64,000 bases of DNA. Origin: Bradyrhizobium sp. 149. Its GTDB lineage: Bacteria > Pseudomonadota > Alphaproteobacteria > Rhizobiales > Xanthobacteraceae. The stretch is from contig NZ_JADPKK010000019.1 in NCBI RefSeq assembly GCF_023073915.1, positions 496,001-560,000 on the forward strand, in the 5' to 3' direction. Both the position numbers and the translations under genes were made by a program. This document shows, piece after piece, positions 16,295 through 24,323 of the stretch; position 1 is the first letter of the stretch, and each line of letters starts with the position of its first letter. A model generated the notes under the pieces. That model saw only the letters and a list, made by a program, of their open reading frames with translations, was not told the DNA's origin and searched no databases.

Positions 16295-16614
16295 TGGGTG
16301 TTACCTTTCTGGTAAAACGACGCTTACTGTTACGCGTCTGCATGGATCGAGTGACCCAGCGACCGGCGGACCGTGGGGCGGAGTCCTCTAACGAAACATG
16401 AAATGAAATCGGCACTTTTGCTGAGTCGGCGCGCGATTCGGCCGATAAGCAGGCCCGTGACGCCGCTCCGACTGCTAATTTCGGCGTTGATATGATTGAT
16501 CTTTTCCGCAGCAATGGCCGGGATTCACAACTCGTTAACTAATCTTGATGGAGTATTGCGCGCTGATCCGCCGCAACACACGCTCGGTTACGAAAGCGTT
16601 GATGGAGAACAGGC
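16295..16614. other. Flagellin-flbT divergent intergenic region
   Basis: These 320 bases hold the divergent promoters of the upstream flagellin and flbT. No RpoN site with correct spacing and no full CtrA box were found. A GCCGATAA string (16441-16448) resembles the FliA -10 element but lacks a matching -35. Confidence 0.45.
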
Positions 16615-17055
16615 ATGGCCCTCAAGGTCGAGCTCAGACCGCACGAACGCATCATCGTCGGCAACTGCGTGATAACCAACACCGACCAGCGCGCCCGCCT
16701 TCTGATCGATGGCGACAACGTGCCGATCCTGCGCGAGCGTGACATCCTCACGCCGGAAACCGCCGATACGCCCGCCAAGCTCGTCTATCTTGCGGTCCAG
16801 CTCATGTACATCTCGCCGGATCCGCAGACCCAACACGGTACTTATTTCAACCTGGTGCGCGACATCGTCACCGCGGTGCCGAGCTCCTGGCCGATCATCG
16901 AAGGCATCAACAACAACATCCTCAACGGCGACCTCTATCGCGCACTGAAGGACGCCCGCAAGCTGATCGCCTACGAAGAAAAGCTGCGCGGCCAGTTCGA
17001 GGCCGCCCATCCCAAGGCCGAAGCGGATAAGGACGACGTCAGCACCGCCGCCTGA
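16615..17055 (+). CDS. flbT: Flagellin translational repressor FlbT
   Basis: FlbT binds the flagellin mRNA 5' leader and destabilises it when assembly is incomplete; FlaF opposes it. The 146-residue protein begins ALKVELRPHERIIVGN, with the CVITNTDQRARLLIDGD core and the ILRERDILT segment, all typical of the family. The tail (from about residue 130) is Ala/Lys/Glu-rich. GGAGAACAGGC precedes the ATG. It is divergent from the flagellin gene and followed by a strong hairpin. Confidence 0.95.
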   Translation: MALKVELRPHERIIVGNCVITNTDQRARLLIDGDNVPILRERDILTPETADTPAKLVYLAVQLMYISPDPQTQHGTYFNLVRDIVTAVPSSWPIIEGINNNILNGDLYRALKDARKLIAYEEKLRGQFEAAHPKAEADKDDVSTAA

Positions 17056-17120
17056 CCACGCGTTCGCGCGGCCACGCCGGCGCGAACGACCAGAACGCAC
17101 GAACGACCAGCCCTACCAAC

Positions 17121-17155
17121 GACAACGGCCCCGGATCGTCTCCGGGGCCGTTGTC
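17121..17155. terminator. Long hairpin between flbT and the decarboxylase gene
   Basis: A perfect 15-base stem GACAACGGCCCCGGA/TCCGGGGCCGTTGTC with loop TCGTC lies between the convergent ends of flbT (+) and the cassette (-). The short GTTTC on the plus side is the only U-rich tail. It probably serves both strands. Confidence 0.8.
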
Positions 17156-17174
17156 GTTTCAAACATGGATCGAG

Positions 17175-18674
17175 CTACTGTGCCGCGAGCGGCGGCGCCT
17201 CGACCTCGATCACAGCGTCGCGGCTGCGCCGTCCGCCGAATTCCAGCACGGCCGCGATCAGCGCATCGATGTCGGTCTCCTCGGTGCGGTGATTGACGAT
17301 CGCGGCGCGGATCGCAAACTTGCCGTCCAGCGTCGTGCTCGACGGCGCCGCGACGCCGGACTCCTGGATGTCGGCGACGATCTCGCGATTGACCTCATCG
17401 GCGGCGCGGTAACGGAAGCAGACGATATTGAGATTGACCGGTGCCAGCAACTCCAGCCGCGGCTCGGCCAGAACGCGCGTCTCCAGATATTTCGCCAGCG
17501 CACAGCTTCGCGCGATCACCGCACCGAGCCGGTCAGTGCCGAACGCCTTCAGCGTGAACCACGTCTTCAGCGCACGGAAGCCGCGCGACAGATCGGGGCC
17601 GAGATCGCAGGGCCAGACCGCGCCCGCCGCAAGCCCCCTCGCCTCGCGGCGCAGATAGGCCGCGGGCTGCGCAAAGGCCTGCCGATGCTGCTCGCCGTCG
17701 CGCACCAGCAGGAAGCCGGCGTCATAAGGCACTTGTCCCCATTTGTGGAAGTCGAGCGCAATGGAATCCGCAAGCTCGATGCCGCCGAGCAGCGGCGCAA
17801 GCTCGGCCGACAGGATCGCGAGCGCACCGAAGGCGCCGTCGACGTGAAACCAGATTCCTTCCTCGCGGCACAATTCTGCGATCGCCTTGAGATCGTCGAT
17901 CGCACCGATATCGACCGTACCCGCGGATGCGACGACCAGGAACGGCTTGAAGCCGACCTCGCGATCGATCGCGATCTGCGCACGCAGCGCGGCAATGTCG
18001 ATGCGATGATCGGCATCGACGCCGATCTTGCGCAGCGCATCGATGCCGAGCCCGGCGATGTCCATCGCCCTCGATACGCAACCATGCGCGGCCTGCGACG
18101 TATAGGCGGTGAGAAGTGCGCCGTCATTGCCGATGCCGTACTGCCGCGCCAGCGTGCCGAGGGCGCTCGTACGTGCCACCAGCACCGCCATCAGATTGGC
18201 CATCGACGTGCCCGTGACGAAGATGCCGCTCGCGCTTTCCGGGAAGGTGAACAGGCGGCGCATCCAGTCGACGATCTGGCGCTCGACCTCGATCGGCATG
18301 TGGTCGCGGCCGCCGAGATTGGCGTTGAGGCCTGCCGCGAGCATTTCCGCGACCATGCCGACGGCGGTGCCGCCGCCATGCACCCAGCCCATGAAGCCGG
18401 GATGGACATTACCGGTCGCATAGGGCGCGACATGTTCGGAGAAGTCGCGATAGACGTCGGCGAGATCGCTCGCCTTGCGCGGCACGTCGGCCTTGAATGC
18501 CGCGCGGACGCCCTCGGGGATCGGCTGCCACACCGGACGCGCGCGAACGTTGGCGATCCCGTCAATCGTCTCATCCAGCATGCGATGGGCCAGCGCACGA
18601 AACTCGCTCCAGTCCTGCGGATCGAGCGAGGTGTGCGTGACGGAGCTTTGCGTGTTGCGGATGATCTCGTTCAT
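17175..18674 (-). CDS. PLP-dependent group II decarboxylase-like protein (cassette gene 4)
   Basis: This is a fold-type I PLP enzyme of 499 residues resembling aromatic-L-amino-acid and related decarboxylases. Visible hallmarks are NVHPGFMGWVHGGGTAVG (89-106), TGTSMANLMAVLVAR (154-168), His197 that would stack on PLP, the FHVDGAFG segment with Asp279, and the Schiff-base lysine K311 in DSIALDFHKWGQVP. Members decarboxylate amino acids or cleave beta-hydroxy amino acids, so the substrate is open. ATG 18674 overlaps the stop of the preceding ATP-grasp gene by four bases, so it is the last gene of a coupled four-gene unit. Confidence 0.85.
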   Translation of the reverse strand: MNEIIRNTQSSVTHTSLDPQDWSEFRALAHRMLDETIDGIANVRARPVWQPIPEGVRAAFKADVPRKASDLADVYRDFSEHVAPYATGNVHPGFMGWVHGGGTAVGMVAEMLAAGLNANLGGRDHMPIEVERQIVDWMRRLFTFPESASGIFVTGTSMANLMAVLVARTSALGTLARQYGIGNDGALLTAYTSQAAHGCVSRAMDIAGLGIDALRKIGVDADHRIDIAALRAQIAIDREVGFKPFLVVASAGTVDIGAIDDLKAIAELCREEGIWFHVDGAFGALAILSAELAPLLGGIELADSIALDFHKWGQVPYDAGFLLVRDGEQHRQAFAQPAAYLRREARGLAAGAVWPCDLGPDLSRGFRALKTWFTLKAFGTDRLGAVIARSCALAKYLETRVLAEPRLELLAPVNLNIVCFRYRAADEVNREIVADIQESGVAAPSSTTLDGKFAIRAAIVNHRTEETDIDALIAAVLEFGGRRSRDAVIEVEAPPLAAQ

Positions 18675-19924
18675 GCTGCACTCTCCTCGCCCACGCTAGC
18701 ATGCCGCGACAGCATCGCCGTAAATGCCGCGAAGATCTTGCGCATCTGCGGCGGCTTGTACGGAAACACGGCCGGCGGATCCATGTTGTGCACGACGGCG
18801 GTGTTGTCGGCTTCGAAGACCAGGAGCTCGCCGTTCTGGTTCTCTGCGCAATCGACGATGAAATAATCGAGGCCGACGCGCCTGCTCATCTCGCCGAGCG
18901 CGACCTTGTGACGCGCAGCGAAAGCATGGTCAAAGTCGAGCATGAAGACGGCTTCCTCCGCCCGCTTCTCCTCACTGAACGCCATGAAGGCGTTGAGGTA
19001 CCAGATGTCCCAGCGGTCGGCGATCGCCATGTGGCAGGCGTAAGGCTTGCCGTCGACCATGGCGAGACGATATTTGCGGTAAAGCCCGTCCGGACTCGCA
19101 TAGTCGACGAAGCGCGCGACGAAGAAGTCCTGCTCCTGTCGCTCGGCGAGATAGGCAGCGAGCGCCCTGGCATCATCGAGCTTCGCGAGCCCCACGCCGG
19201 CATGCGTGCCGCGCGGCCGCACGATCATCGGAAAGCGCAGTTCGCCCGTAATCTCCTCGCAGACGATCTTGGCTTGCGAAAGCTCCGACAATTGCGCGCG
19301 CGTCGTGGGGGCGGTCACGGGAATGTCGAGACCGGGCACGCCCGCCAGCAGCCGATAGAGTTTATCGCGATCGAGATTGCCGATGAGGTCGGGGCGATTG
19401 AGCAGTGGCCGCGGCCAGCGCGGCGCGGCCTTCTCGATCAGCGCGAGCGCCTCCCGGCATTCCTCGGAATCGGATGCAATCACGATCGCGACGTCGTGCT
19501 CCGGCAAACTCTCCGGCAGGCCGATGCCTTTGACGACGTACAGCGTCAACAGCTCGATGTCGGAGTCTTCCAGCAGGAAGTCGATCGGCGTATTGCCGCC
19601 CATGTCGATATCGGCGGCGAGCGCGAGCACCCGCAGGCGGGGTTTTGGAGCAGCGCAAGGGGTACGAAACAATTGGTGGAAGGAGAGCACCTCGGTCTGG
19701 ATCACCAGCCCGGCCTCCTTCTCGCCGAGAAGCTGGGCGATCAGCGAGAGATCGAGGCCTTCGCCGGCCTCCGCCGTGCCCTCCTCGATCCGCGCCAGGA
19801 GCCGGTCGCGCAACGGATGCAGGTCGCCGCCCTCGAAGGCCCGGCGCGTCAACTGCGCAAAGCCGATGCGGTCGGCATGATTCGGCGTGGTCACGCCGAT
19901 CGGCGCGGAAACTGAATGCTGCAT
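18671..19924 (-). CDS. ATP-grasp domain protein (cassette gene 3)
   Basis: The product has 417 residues from ATG 19924; the frame is open further up to 19978 but would then overlap the previous gene. The N-terminal half (about 1-190) is an uncharacterised helical/Rossmann-like part with RLRVLALAADIDMGGNTPID. The C-terminal half is ATP-grasp-like: FPMIVRPRGTHAGVGL (the phosphate-loop strand pair), QDFFVARFVDY, the YRKYRLAMVDGKPY strand, and a metal-binding LLVFEADNTAVVHNMDP end. ATP-grasp enzymes join a carboxylate to an amine or thiol. The start lies one base after the PLP gene stop, so translation is likely coupled. Confidence 0.75.
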   Translation of the reverse strand: MQHSVSAPIGVTTPNHADRIGFAQLTRRAFEGGDLHPLRDRLLARIEEGTAEAGEGLDLSLIAQLLGEKEAGLVIQTEVLSFHQLFRTPCAAPKPRLRVLALAADIDMGGNTPIDFLLEDSDIELLTLYVVKGIGLPESLPEHDVAIVIASDSEECREALALIEKAAPRWPRPLLNRPDLIGNLDRDKLYRLLAGVPGLDIPVTAPTTRAQLSELSQAKIVCEEITGELRFPMIVRPRGTHAGVGLAKLDDARALAAYLAERQEQDFFVARFVDYASPDGLYRKYRLAMVDGKPYACHMAIADRWDIWYLNAFMAFSEEKRAEEAVFMLDFDHAFAARHKVALGEMSRRVGLDYFIVDCAENQNGELLVFEADNTAVVHNMDPPAVFPYKPPQMRKIFAAFTAMLSRHASVGEESAA

Positions 19925-19925
19925 C

Positions 19926-21554
19926 TCACACCTCGAACGCGGATTTTGCCGGCACGGCCGCGACCGCGCTACGGTCAAGCAATAGCTCGATCTTCACCAG
20001 GACATCGGCGATGCGATCGAGAACGCGTTGCACATTGCGTTGCGCCTGCACTTTATCCGGCGACCAGGCCTCGGTCACGAGCCGTGCGCCGACGCAGAGG
20101 CGCAACACGGCTTGCAGCGCATCGTCCTGCCGCTCCAGTCGGACCGGCTGGCCGACGAGACAGCGCTGGGCGGCCACATGCCGGTCCACCGCGCTGCCGC
20201 TGATCTCCTCGGCCATGTCGCGCGCCAGCGCCCGATGCACGGCGCCGGTCTCGGCGATCGAGACCGGCTTTCCGCCGCGCAGCAGCGTGAACGGAAAGAT
20301 CGTGGCTTGCGCGAATTCCTCGTCGTCCGCGCCTGACTTATCGATCGCGGTTGGAACGGGGCGAAGCGACGGCGACAACGCGATCATGCTATCGATGCCG
20401 GCGGCAAGCTCGGCCAGCATCTTGGCGCGGAAAGCCCCGGGCACGGCGTAGTAGCCGCCGATCTCGGCCAGCGCCGCCTCCCAACGCAGCCACTGACCGA
20501 AGTTCGGCCGGCGCTCGAAGCGCGAACGTAGCGCCGTCCACGCCATCGGCCAGTCGCAGCGGCCGGCATAGTCGAAGATACCAGGCGCGATCCCGCCAAT
20601 CCGGTCGATCGACCGCGACAGGCCTTTCGGCACCAGCAGCGCACCGCTGAAAGCGGGTCCGCCGAAAAATTTCGAGCCGGTGATCAGCACCATGTAACCG
20701 CGGTCGAGATAGGCGCGCAGCCGCCGACGGCCGAGCCGCGCCTGACAGGCATCGACGACGACCTGAACCTTGCGCGGCCAGCGCCGCGCGATCTCATCGA
20801 GACAGGCCTCGCTTGGGGCGCGCCAACCGAGCTTTGACGAATCCATGATCTGCAACAGAACGCGCCGGCCTTGCGCGAGGCTGGTCTCGACCGCGCGCAG
20901 CACCGCGGCATCGGCATCCCGGCGCATCGCAATGCAGGCCGCCGTGTCGATCAGCGGCACCGCAATGCTATCGCCGGCGAGCCCGGTCACCGCGCCGTCC
21001 TTGCGCACGGCAATTCCGCCTGCCGTCATCGTGCTGAAATGGTGGCCGCGTGCGGTATGCAGTGTCCCGCTTCCGGTCTGGTCGGCGCCGACCACGATCG
21101 TCACCGGGAGCGCGCCGAGCACCGCGCGCGCCACGAACAGGGCGTGCAGCTGGGAGTCCGTGCCGGACGGCGAGAACACGATTTCGACGCGCGATGATAG
21201 TTGAAGGTGGCCGCGCAGCTCCTCGCGCATACCCTCGCAGCGCGCATCGAAGGCGATTTCGACCTCCTCGAACAGGCATTTGTGCATCAGCTCTTCGCGC
21301 GCCAGCGCGGCGCGGTCGTAGGCCGTCTGCGAGATCGTCGAGGCGGTCGAGGAGGCGAAATTCCAGAGCTCCGGCTCCGGCGAGGCCGCGCAGCCATAGG
21401 CGTTGACGCGGTCGTTCGGATCGAGCGCCAGCCGCGGATCTCCGCCGGAGGCGAGCAGCGTATCCAGCGGTGTGAAGAGATCGCGCAGGCGATAGCGCGA
21501 GCCGCCGTCGGACGCGGGCTCGGCAGCTGACAGACGGGATGCGCCGGCGCTCAT
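19926..21554 (-). CDS. PLP-dependent aminotransferase/desulfurase-like protein (cassette gene 2)
   Basis: This is a fold-type I PLP protein of about 542 residues, longer than class V aminotransferases. It has EIVFSPSGTDSQLHALFVAR (125-144) as the cofactor-phosphate loop, an Asp in VVVDACQARLG (D268) to bind the pyridine nitrogen, and K295 in ITGSKFFGGPAFSGALL as likely Schiff-base lysine. The C-terminal about 130 residues match no domain I know. Two starts are possible: ATG 21554 and ATG 21575. The latter overlaps the glycosyltransferase-like gene stop. The substrate is unknown. Its position between a GT-like and an ATP-grasp gene suggests one pathway. Confidence 0.72.
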   Translation of the reverse strand: MSAGASRLSAAEPASDGGSRYRLRDLFTPLDTLLASGGDPRLALDPNDRVNAYGCAASPEPELWNFASSTASTISQTAYDRAALAREELMHKCLFEEVEIAFDARCEGMREELRGHLQLSSRVEIVFSPSGTDSQLHALFVARAVLGALPVTIVVGADQTGSGTLHTARGHHFSTMTAGGIAVRKDGAVTGLAGDSIAVPLIDTAACIAMRRDADAAVLRAVETSLAQGRRVLLQIMDSSKLGWRAPSEACLDEIARRWPRKVQVVVDACQARLGRRRLRAYLDRGYMVLITGSKFFGGPAFSGALLVPKGLSRSIDRIGGIAPGIFDYAGRCDWPMAWTALRSRFERRPNFGQWLRWEAALAEIGGYYAVPGAFRAKMLAELAAGIDSMIALSPSLRPVPTAIDKSGADDEEFAQATIFPFTLLRGGKPVSIAETGAVHRALARDMAEEISGSAVDRHVAAQRCLVGQPVRLERQDDALQAVLRLCVGARLVTEAWSPDKVQAQRNVQRVLDRIADVLVKIELLLDRSAVAAVPAKSAFEV

Positions 21555-21564
21555 CCCGAAAGGC

Positions 21565-22347
21565 TCACGCCGCATCGGCCGCGGCCGCGGGCGCCGGTGC
21601 GAATTGCGAGGTGATGTCGCCATGGAACACCGACGGTCCGACGTGATCGAGCGAGCTCTGGATGTCGGCCCAGATCTCACCGCCGATGTCGGTCCAGCGC
21701 TTGCAGAAGGCGAAGTCCTCGGAGAGATAAGTGCCGGTCGCCGGATCGATCATGCATTCGAACAAGGCAAAACGGTTCTGGCTCGCCGCCAGCGCATCGT
21801 GCGAATGCTCGCGGAAGAATTGCAAGGCGGCGTAGTCCGGATGGCGGCACATCGCCTCCAGCACGGGGCGTCGGATCATCAAAAAGCCGGTGCCGGCGTA
21901 GCGCACGCGGGCGAAGCCGTTGACCACCACGATGCGGTCGGGGTCCTCGATCTCGAGCACGTAGTCGAGCGATGCGGCCGGCACGTCGGTGCGGCCGGCT
22001 TCGATCGCGCGCTTCGCCTTGTCCCAGTTGACGCGCTTGATCGGGTAGCACCCGGCAACGACATCGGCGCCGCACTCGATCAGCCGGAACACCTGCTCCG
22101 GCTTGAAGCCGATGTCGGCGTCGATGAACAGGAAATGCGTCGCTTCGGGATCGTCGAGAAACATCGTGGCCAGATTGGCTCGCGCGCGCGTGATCAGCGC
22201 GTCGCCGTCGCGCAGCAGCACCTTGAGCTCGAGATTGGCCATGCCGTGGACGGCGCGCTGGAGCGCGAAGATCGAGCTCGCATAGATGCTCGTCACCTGC
22301 CCGCCGAAACATGGCGTGGCCACCACCAGCTTCATCTTGTCCGACAT
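21565..22347 (-). CDS. Glycosyltransferase family 2-like protein, GT-A fold (cassette gene 1)
   Basis: The 260-residue cytosolic protein has a GT-A-like layout: the first strand KLVVATPCFGGQVTS, ARANLATMF, the DxD-type metal motif in HFLFIDADIGF (D76-D78), an acceptor-side VAGCYPIKRV and FLMIRRPVLEAM, and a late SEDFAFCKRW acidic motif. It resembles proteins annotated as glycosyltransferases of unknown substrate. CGGAG precedes the ATG. It opens a four-gene unit 74 bases behind flgL, and a perfect CtrA box lies in that gap. This makes flagellin or surface modification a plausible but unproven role. Confidence 0.75.
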   Translation of the reverse strand: MSDKMKLVVATPCFGGQVTSIYASSIFALQRAVHGMANLELKVLLRDGDALITRARANLATMFLDDPEATHFLFIDADIGFKPEQVFRLIECGADVVAGCYPIKRVNWDKAKRAIEAGRTDVPAASLDYVLEIEDPDRIVVVNGFARVRYAGTGFLMIRRPVLEAMCRHPDYAALQFFREHSHDALAASQNRFALFECMIDPATGTYLSEDFAFCKRWTDIGGEIWADIQSSLDHVGPSVFHGDITSQFAPAPAAAADAA

Positions 22348-22396
22348 CGGCAGCTCCGCCCCGCTCCAATCCTCACCAAGAGGTAAAGAGGCATGG

Positions 22397-22412
22397 TTAA
22401 CGGCGCCTTAAC
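22397..22412 (-). promoter_or_regulatory. Perfect CtrA box before the four-gene cassette
   Basis: TTAA-CGGCGCC-TTAAC matches TTAA-N7-TTAAC on the plus strand, and TTAAGGCGCCGTTAAC matches it on the minus strand. It lies 50 bases upstream of the glycosyltransferase-like gene start, in the flgL-cassette gap. CtrA is the cell-cycle regulator of flagellar genes in Alphaproteobacteria; binding is inferred. Confidence 0.6.
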
Positions 22413-22421
22413 ACCCGCCCC

Positions 22422-24302
22422 TTACAGGAACTTGACGAGCGAGAGCTGCGAGAGGTTCGAGGTCACCTGGTAGGACGCCTGGAGCGCGTTCTGGAGCGCA
22501 AGGATTTGGCTCGCGACCTGGTCCGGCGGGGCCGATTCCGCCTGGTCGATGATGGTCTGGAGCTGCGCCTTGGCCTGGGTCTGGCGCGAGCTTGCGTCCT
22601 TCATCGTGTTCTGGGACATCGCGAGGTCGGTCTGGATGTCCTCGATGCGCTGCTGGCCGGCCTGCTTGGTCAGCGCCTGCGTCACCCGCAGGCTGAGCGC
22701 GGCGACCTGCCCGCCCGAATATTGTCCGGCCGGCGAGGTCGCGAACGTCCCGAACACGGCGACCGCCTGCAACTCCTTGCGTATCGCGTCCTCGTTGGCC
22801 TGCGCCCCGTACTGCACCGTGACGGAATCGTCGACCCGCGCCATCGCGGTGGAGCGCGGCGAGCCCGGCCCGTCATTGCCCTGGTACCATTTCACGGTGG
22901 TGGCCGAGCCGTTGACCAGCGTCGTCGCCGAGCTTGCGGGCGACGAGCCGACGCGCAGCGGCGGTTGGGTGGCGGTCACGGGGGTGGAAGCGAAACCAAG
23001 CGAACCCAGCGCTCCCGTATTCGAGGTCGTGATGCTCAGGTTCGCCGCATCGTCGGTGTTGATCGTGATCGAGCCGCCATGGACCGTCGAGGGCTTCGAG
23101 GTCCCCGTGATCTGGTCGATCTTGCTCATCAGGGCTTGGATGCTGTCGCCGACGTTGAGCTGGTTGCCGGTCGCGCCCGAACTGACGAACGAGAGCGTGG
23201 TGCCGTTGACGGTAATGGTGTCGCCGGCGACGAAGCCCGGTGAAATCGAGTCCGAGGGGCTCGCGCCGGACAACGCCGTCGCGCCGGTCACGGGCGCCGG
23301 CGCCGCCGCCTGATTGTTGACAGGCGTGCCGATCGCAGAACTCGCGGTGTTGAAGAAGTTGTCGCCGGCAGTCACCGCGGATGCCGCCACGAGCGCAGTG
23401 TTGGCGAGCTTCGTGATCGCGGTGTTCAGCACGGTGTTGAGACTGGTCTGGGTGTTGGCTGGGTTCACCGGAATGCTTGCATCGATTGCAAAGCTGCCGA
23501 CGGGCGTCGGCGTGGCGGTGGACGCCGTCAGGTCGATCTGCTCGGTCGAGCCGTCGGGCAGCGTGAACCTCACGCTGAGCTTGTCGCCATTGTTCGGATT
23601 GGTGCCGTTGAGATTCACCGAGAATGACACCGGTGAGCCGCTCGGGCCGGTGACCGTCGCGCCCGTCAGCGTCGAGGAGACCGCCGCGATCTTGAGTCCG
23701 AACGGCGATCCGGCAACGTCCTCGGACACCTGCACAGCGCCCGACGGCAATGACGTCTGCACCAGCCGCCCTGTGCCGGCGCCGAGATCGGCGGCCTGAC
23801 GCTCGGCCAGGACGGTCTTGAAGCCCGCCTGTGTCGTGGTGCCGTTGATGATGTCGCCGGCATCCGCGACCGGCTGCGTGTTGACGGCGGTTCCGGAGAA
23901 CAGATAGCGGTTGCCCGCCTGCGTGTTGAGCACGCCGACCATCGAGCCGAACTGGGCGGCGGCGGTGTTCTGCGCGACCGTCTGGCCGTTGACGTTGAGA
24001 TCCTGCGCGGTGTTGGCTGAGCCCGTCTGCACCGTGTTGCGGATCGTGGTCAGCGCCTGCAGCGCGGTGTTGGCGAGGTTGATGCTGACGTTGACGTTGG
24101 TGATCGTGTCGGTATAGGCGGCGATGTTGGACAGCTGTGCGCGCCCGGCGATCGCGAAGCCCTCGTTGGTCCCCATCCCGGAATAGTTCTGCGACAGCTT
24201 GCCGGTCGAGAGCTGCGTCGACAGGTCGGTAAGCTGCGTGTTGATGTTGCGGATCTGCGAACCGAGAACCGACGAAGAGTAGTTGATGCTGCTGATCGAC
24301 AT
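22422..24302 (-). CDS. flgL: Flagellar hook-filament junction protein FlgL with inserted module
   Basis: FlgL links hook and filament. The 626-residue protein is about twice the enteric length. The N-terminus has flagellin-like helices, SVLGSQIRNINTQLTDLSTQ with LSTGK. The segment QFGSMVGVLNTQAGNRYLFS is the FlgL mark near residue 117, and the C-terminal helix ends NLSQLSLVKFL. The added middle includes a module at about 352-440 (GDTITVNGTTLSF, a KIDQITG helix, then NLSITTSNTGALGSLGF) like those in the flagellins and FlgE. It is the third gene of flgE-flgK-flgL. Confidence 0.92.
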   Translation of the reverse strand: MSISSINYSSSVLGSQIRNINTQLTDLSTQLSTGKLSQNYSGMGTNEGFAIAGRAQLSNIAAYTDTITNVNVSINLANTALQALTTIRNTVQTGSANTAQDLNVNGQTVAQNTAAAQFGSMVGVLNTQAGNRYLFSGTAVNTQPVADAGDIINGTTTQAGFKTVLAERQAADLGAGTGRLVQTSLPSGAVQVSEDVAGSPFGLKIAAVSSTLTGATVTGPSGSPVSFSVNLNGTNPNNGDKLSVRFTLPDGSTEQIDLTASTATPTPVGSFAIDASIPVNPANTQTSLNTVLNTAITKLANTALVAASAVTAGDNFFNTASSAIGTPVNNQAAAPAPVTGATALSGASPSDSISPGFVAGDTITVNGTTLSFVSSGATGNQLNVGDSIQALMSKIDQITGTSKPSTVHGGSITINTDDAANLSITTSNTGALGSLGFASTPVTATQPPLRVGSSPASSATTLVNGSATTVKWYQGNDGPGSPRSTAMARVDDSVTVQYGAQANEDAIRKELQAVAVFGTFATSPAGQYSGGQVAALSLRVTQALTKQAGQQRIEDIQTDLAMSQNTMKDASSRQTQAKAQLQTIIDQAESAPPDQVASQILALQNALQASYQVTSNLSQLSLVKFL

Positions 24303-24323
24303 GTTTCAGAGCCCTGTTACTTG

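Noticed and set aside
16411..16423. CGGCACTTTTGC resembling a sigma-54 site before flbT
   Set aside because: The distance from GG to GC is nine bases instead of twelve, so RpoN would not recognise it.
16441..16448. GCCGATAA, the FliA (sigma-28) -10 string
   Set aside because: No TAAAG-like -35 at the right distance, and FliA-type control of these flagellins is not supported elsewhere in the window.
17151..18866. Long plus-strand open frame over the decarboxylase gene
   Set aside because: The minus strand carries a full PLP decarboxylase with all active-site motifs. The plus reading has only Arg/Asp/Ala-rich low-complexity sequence.
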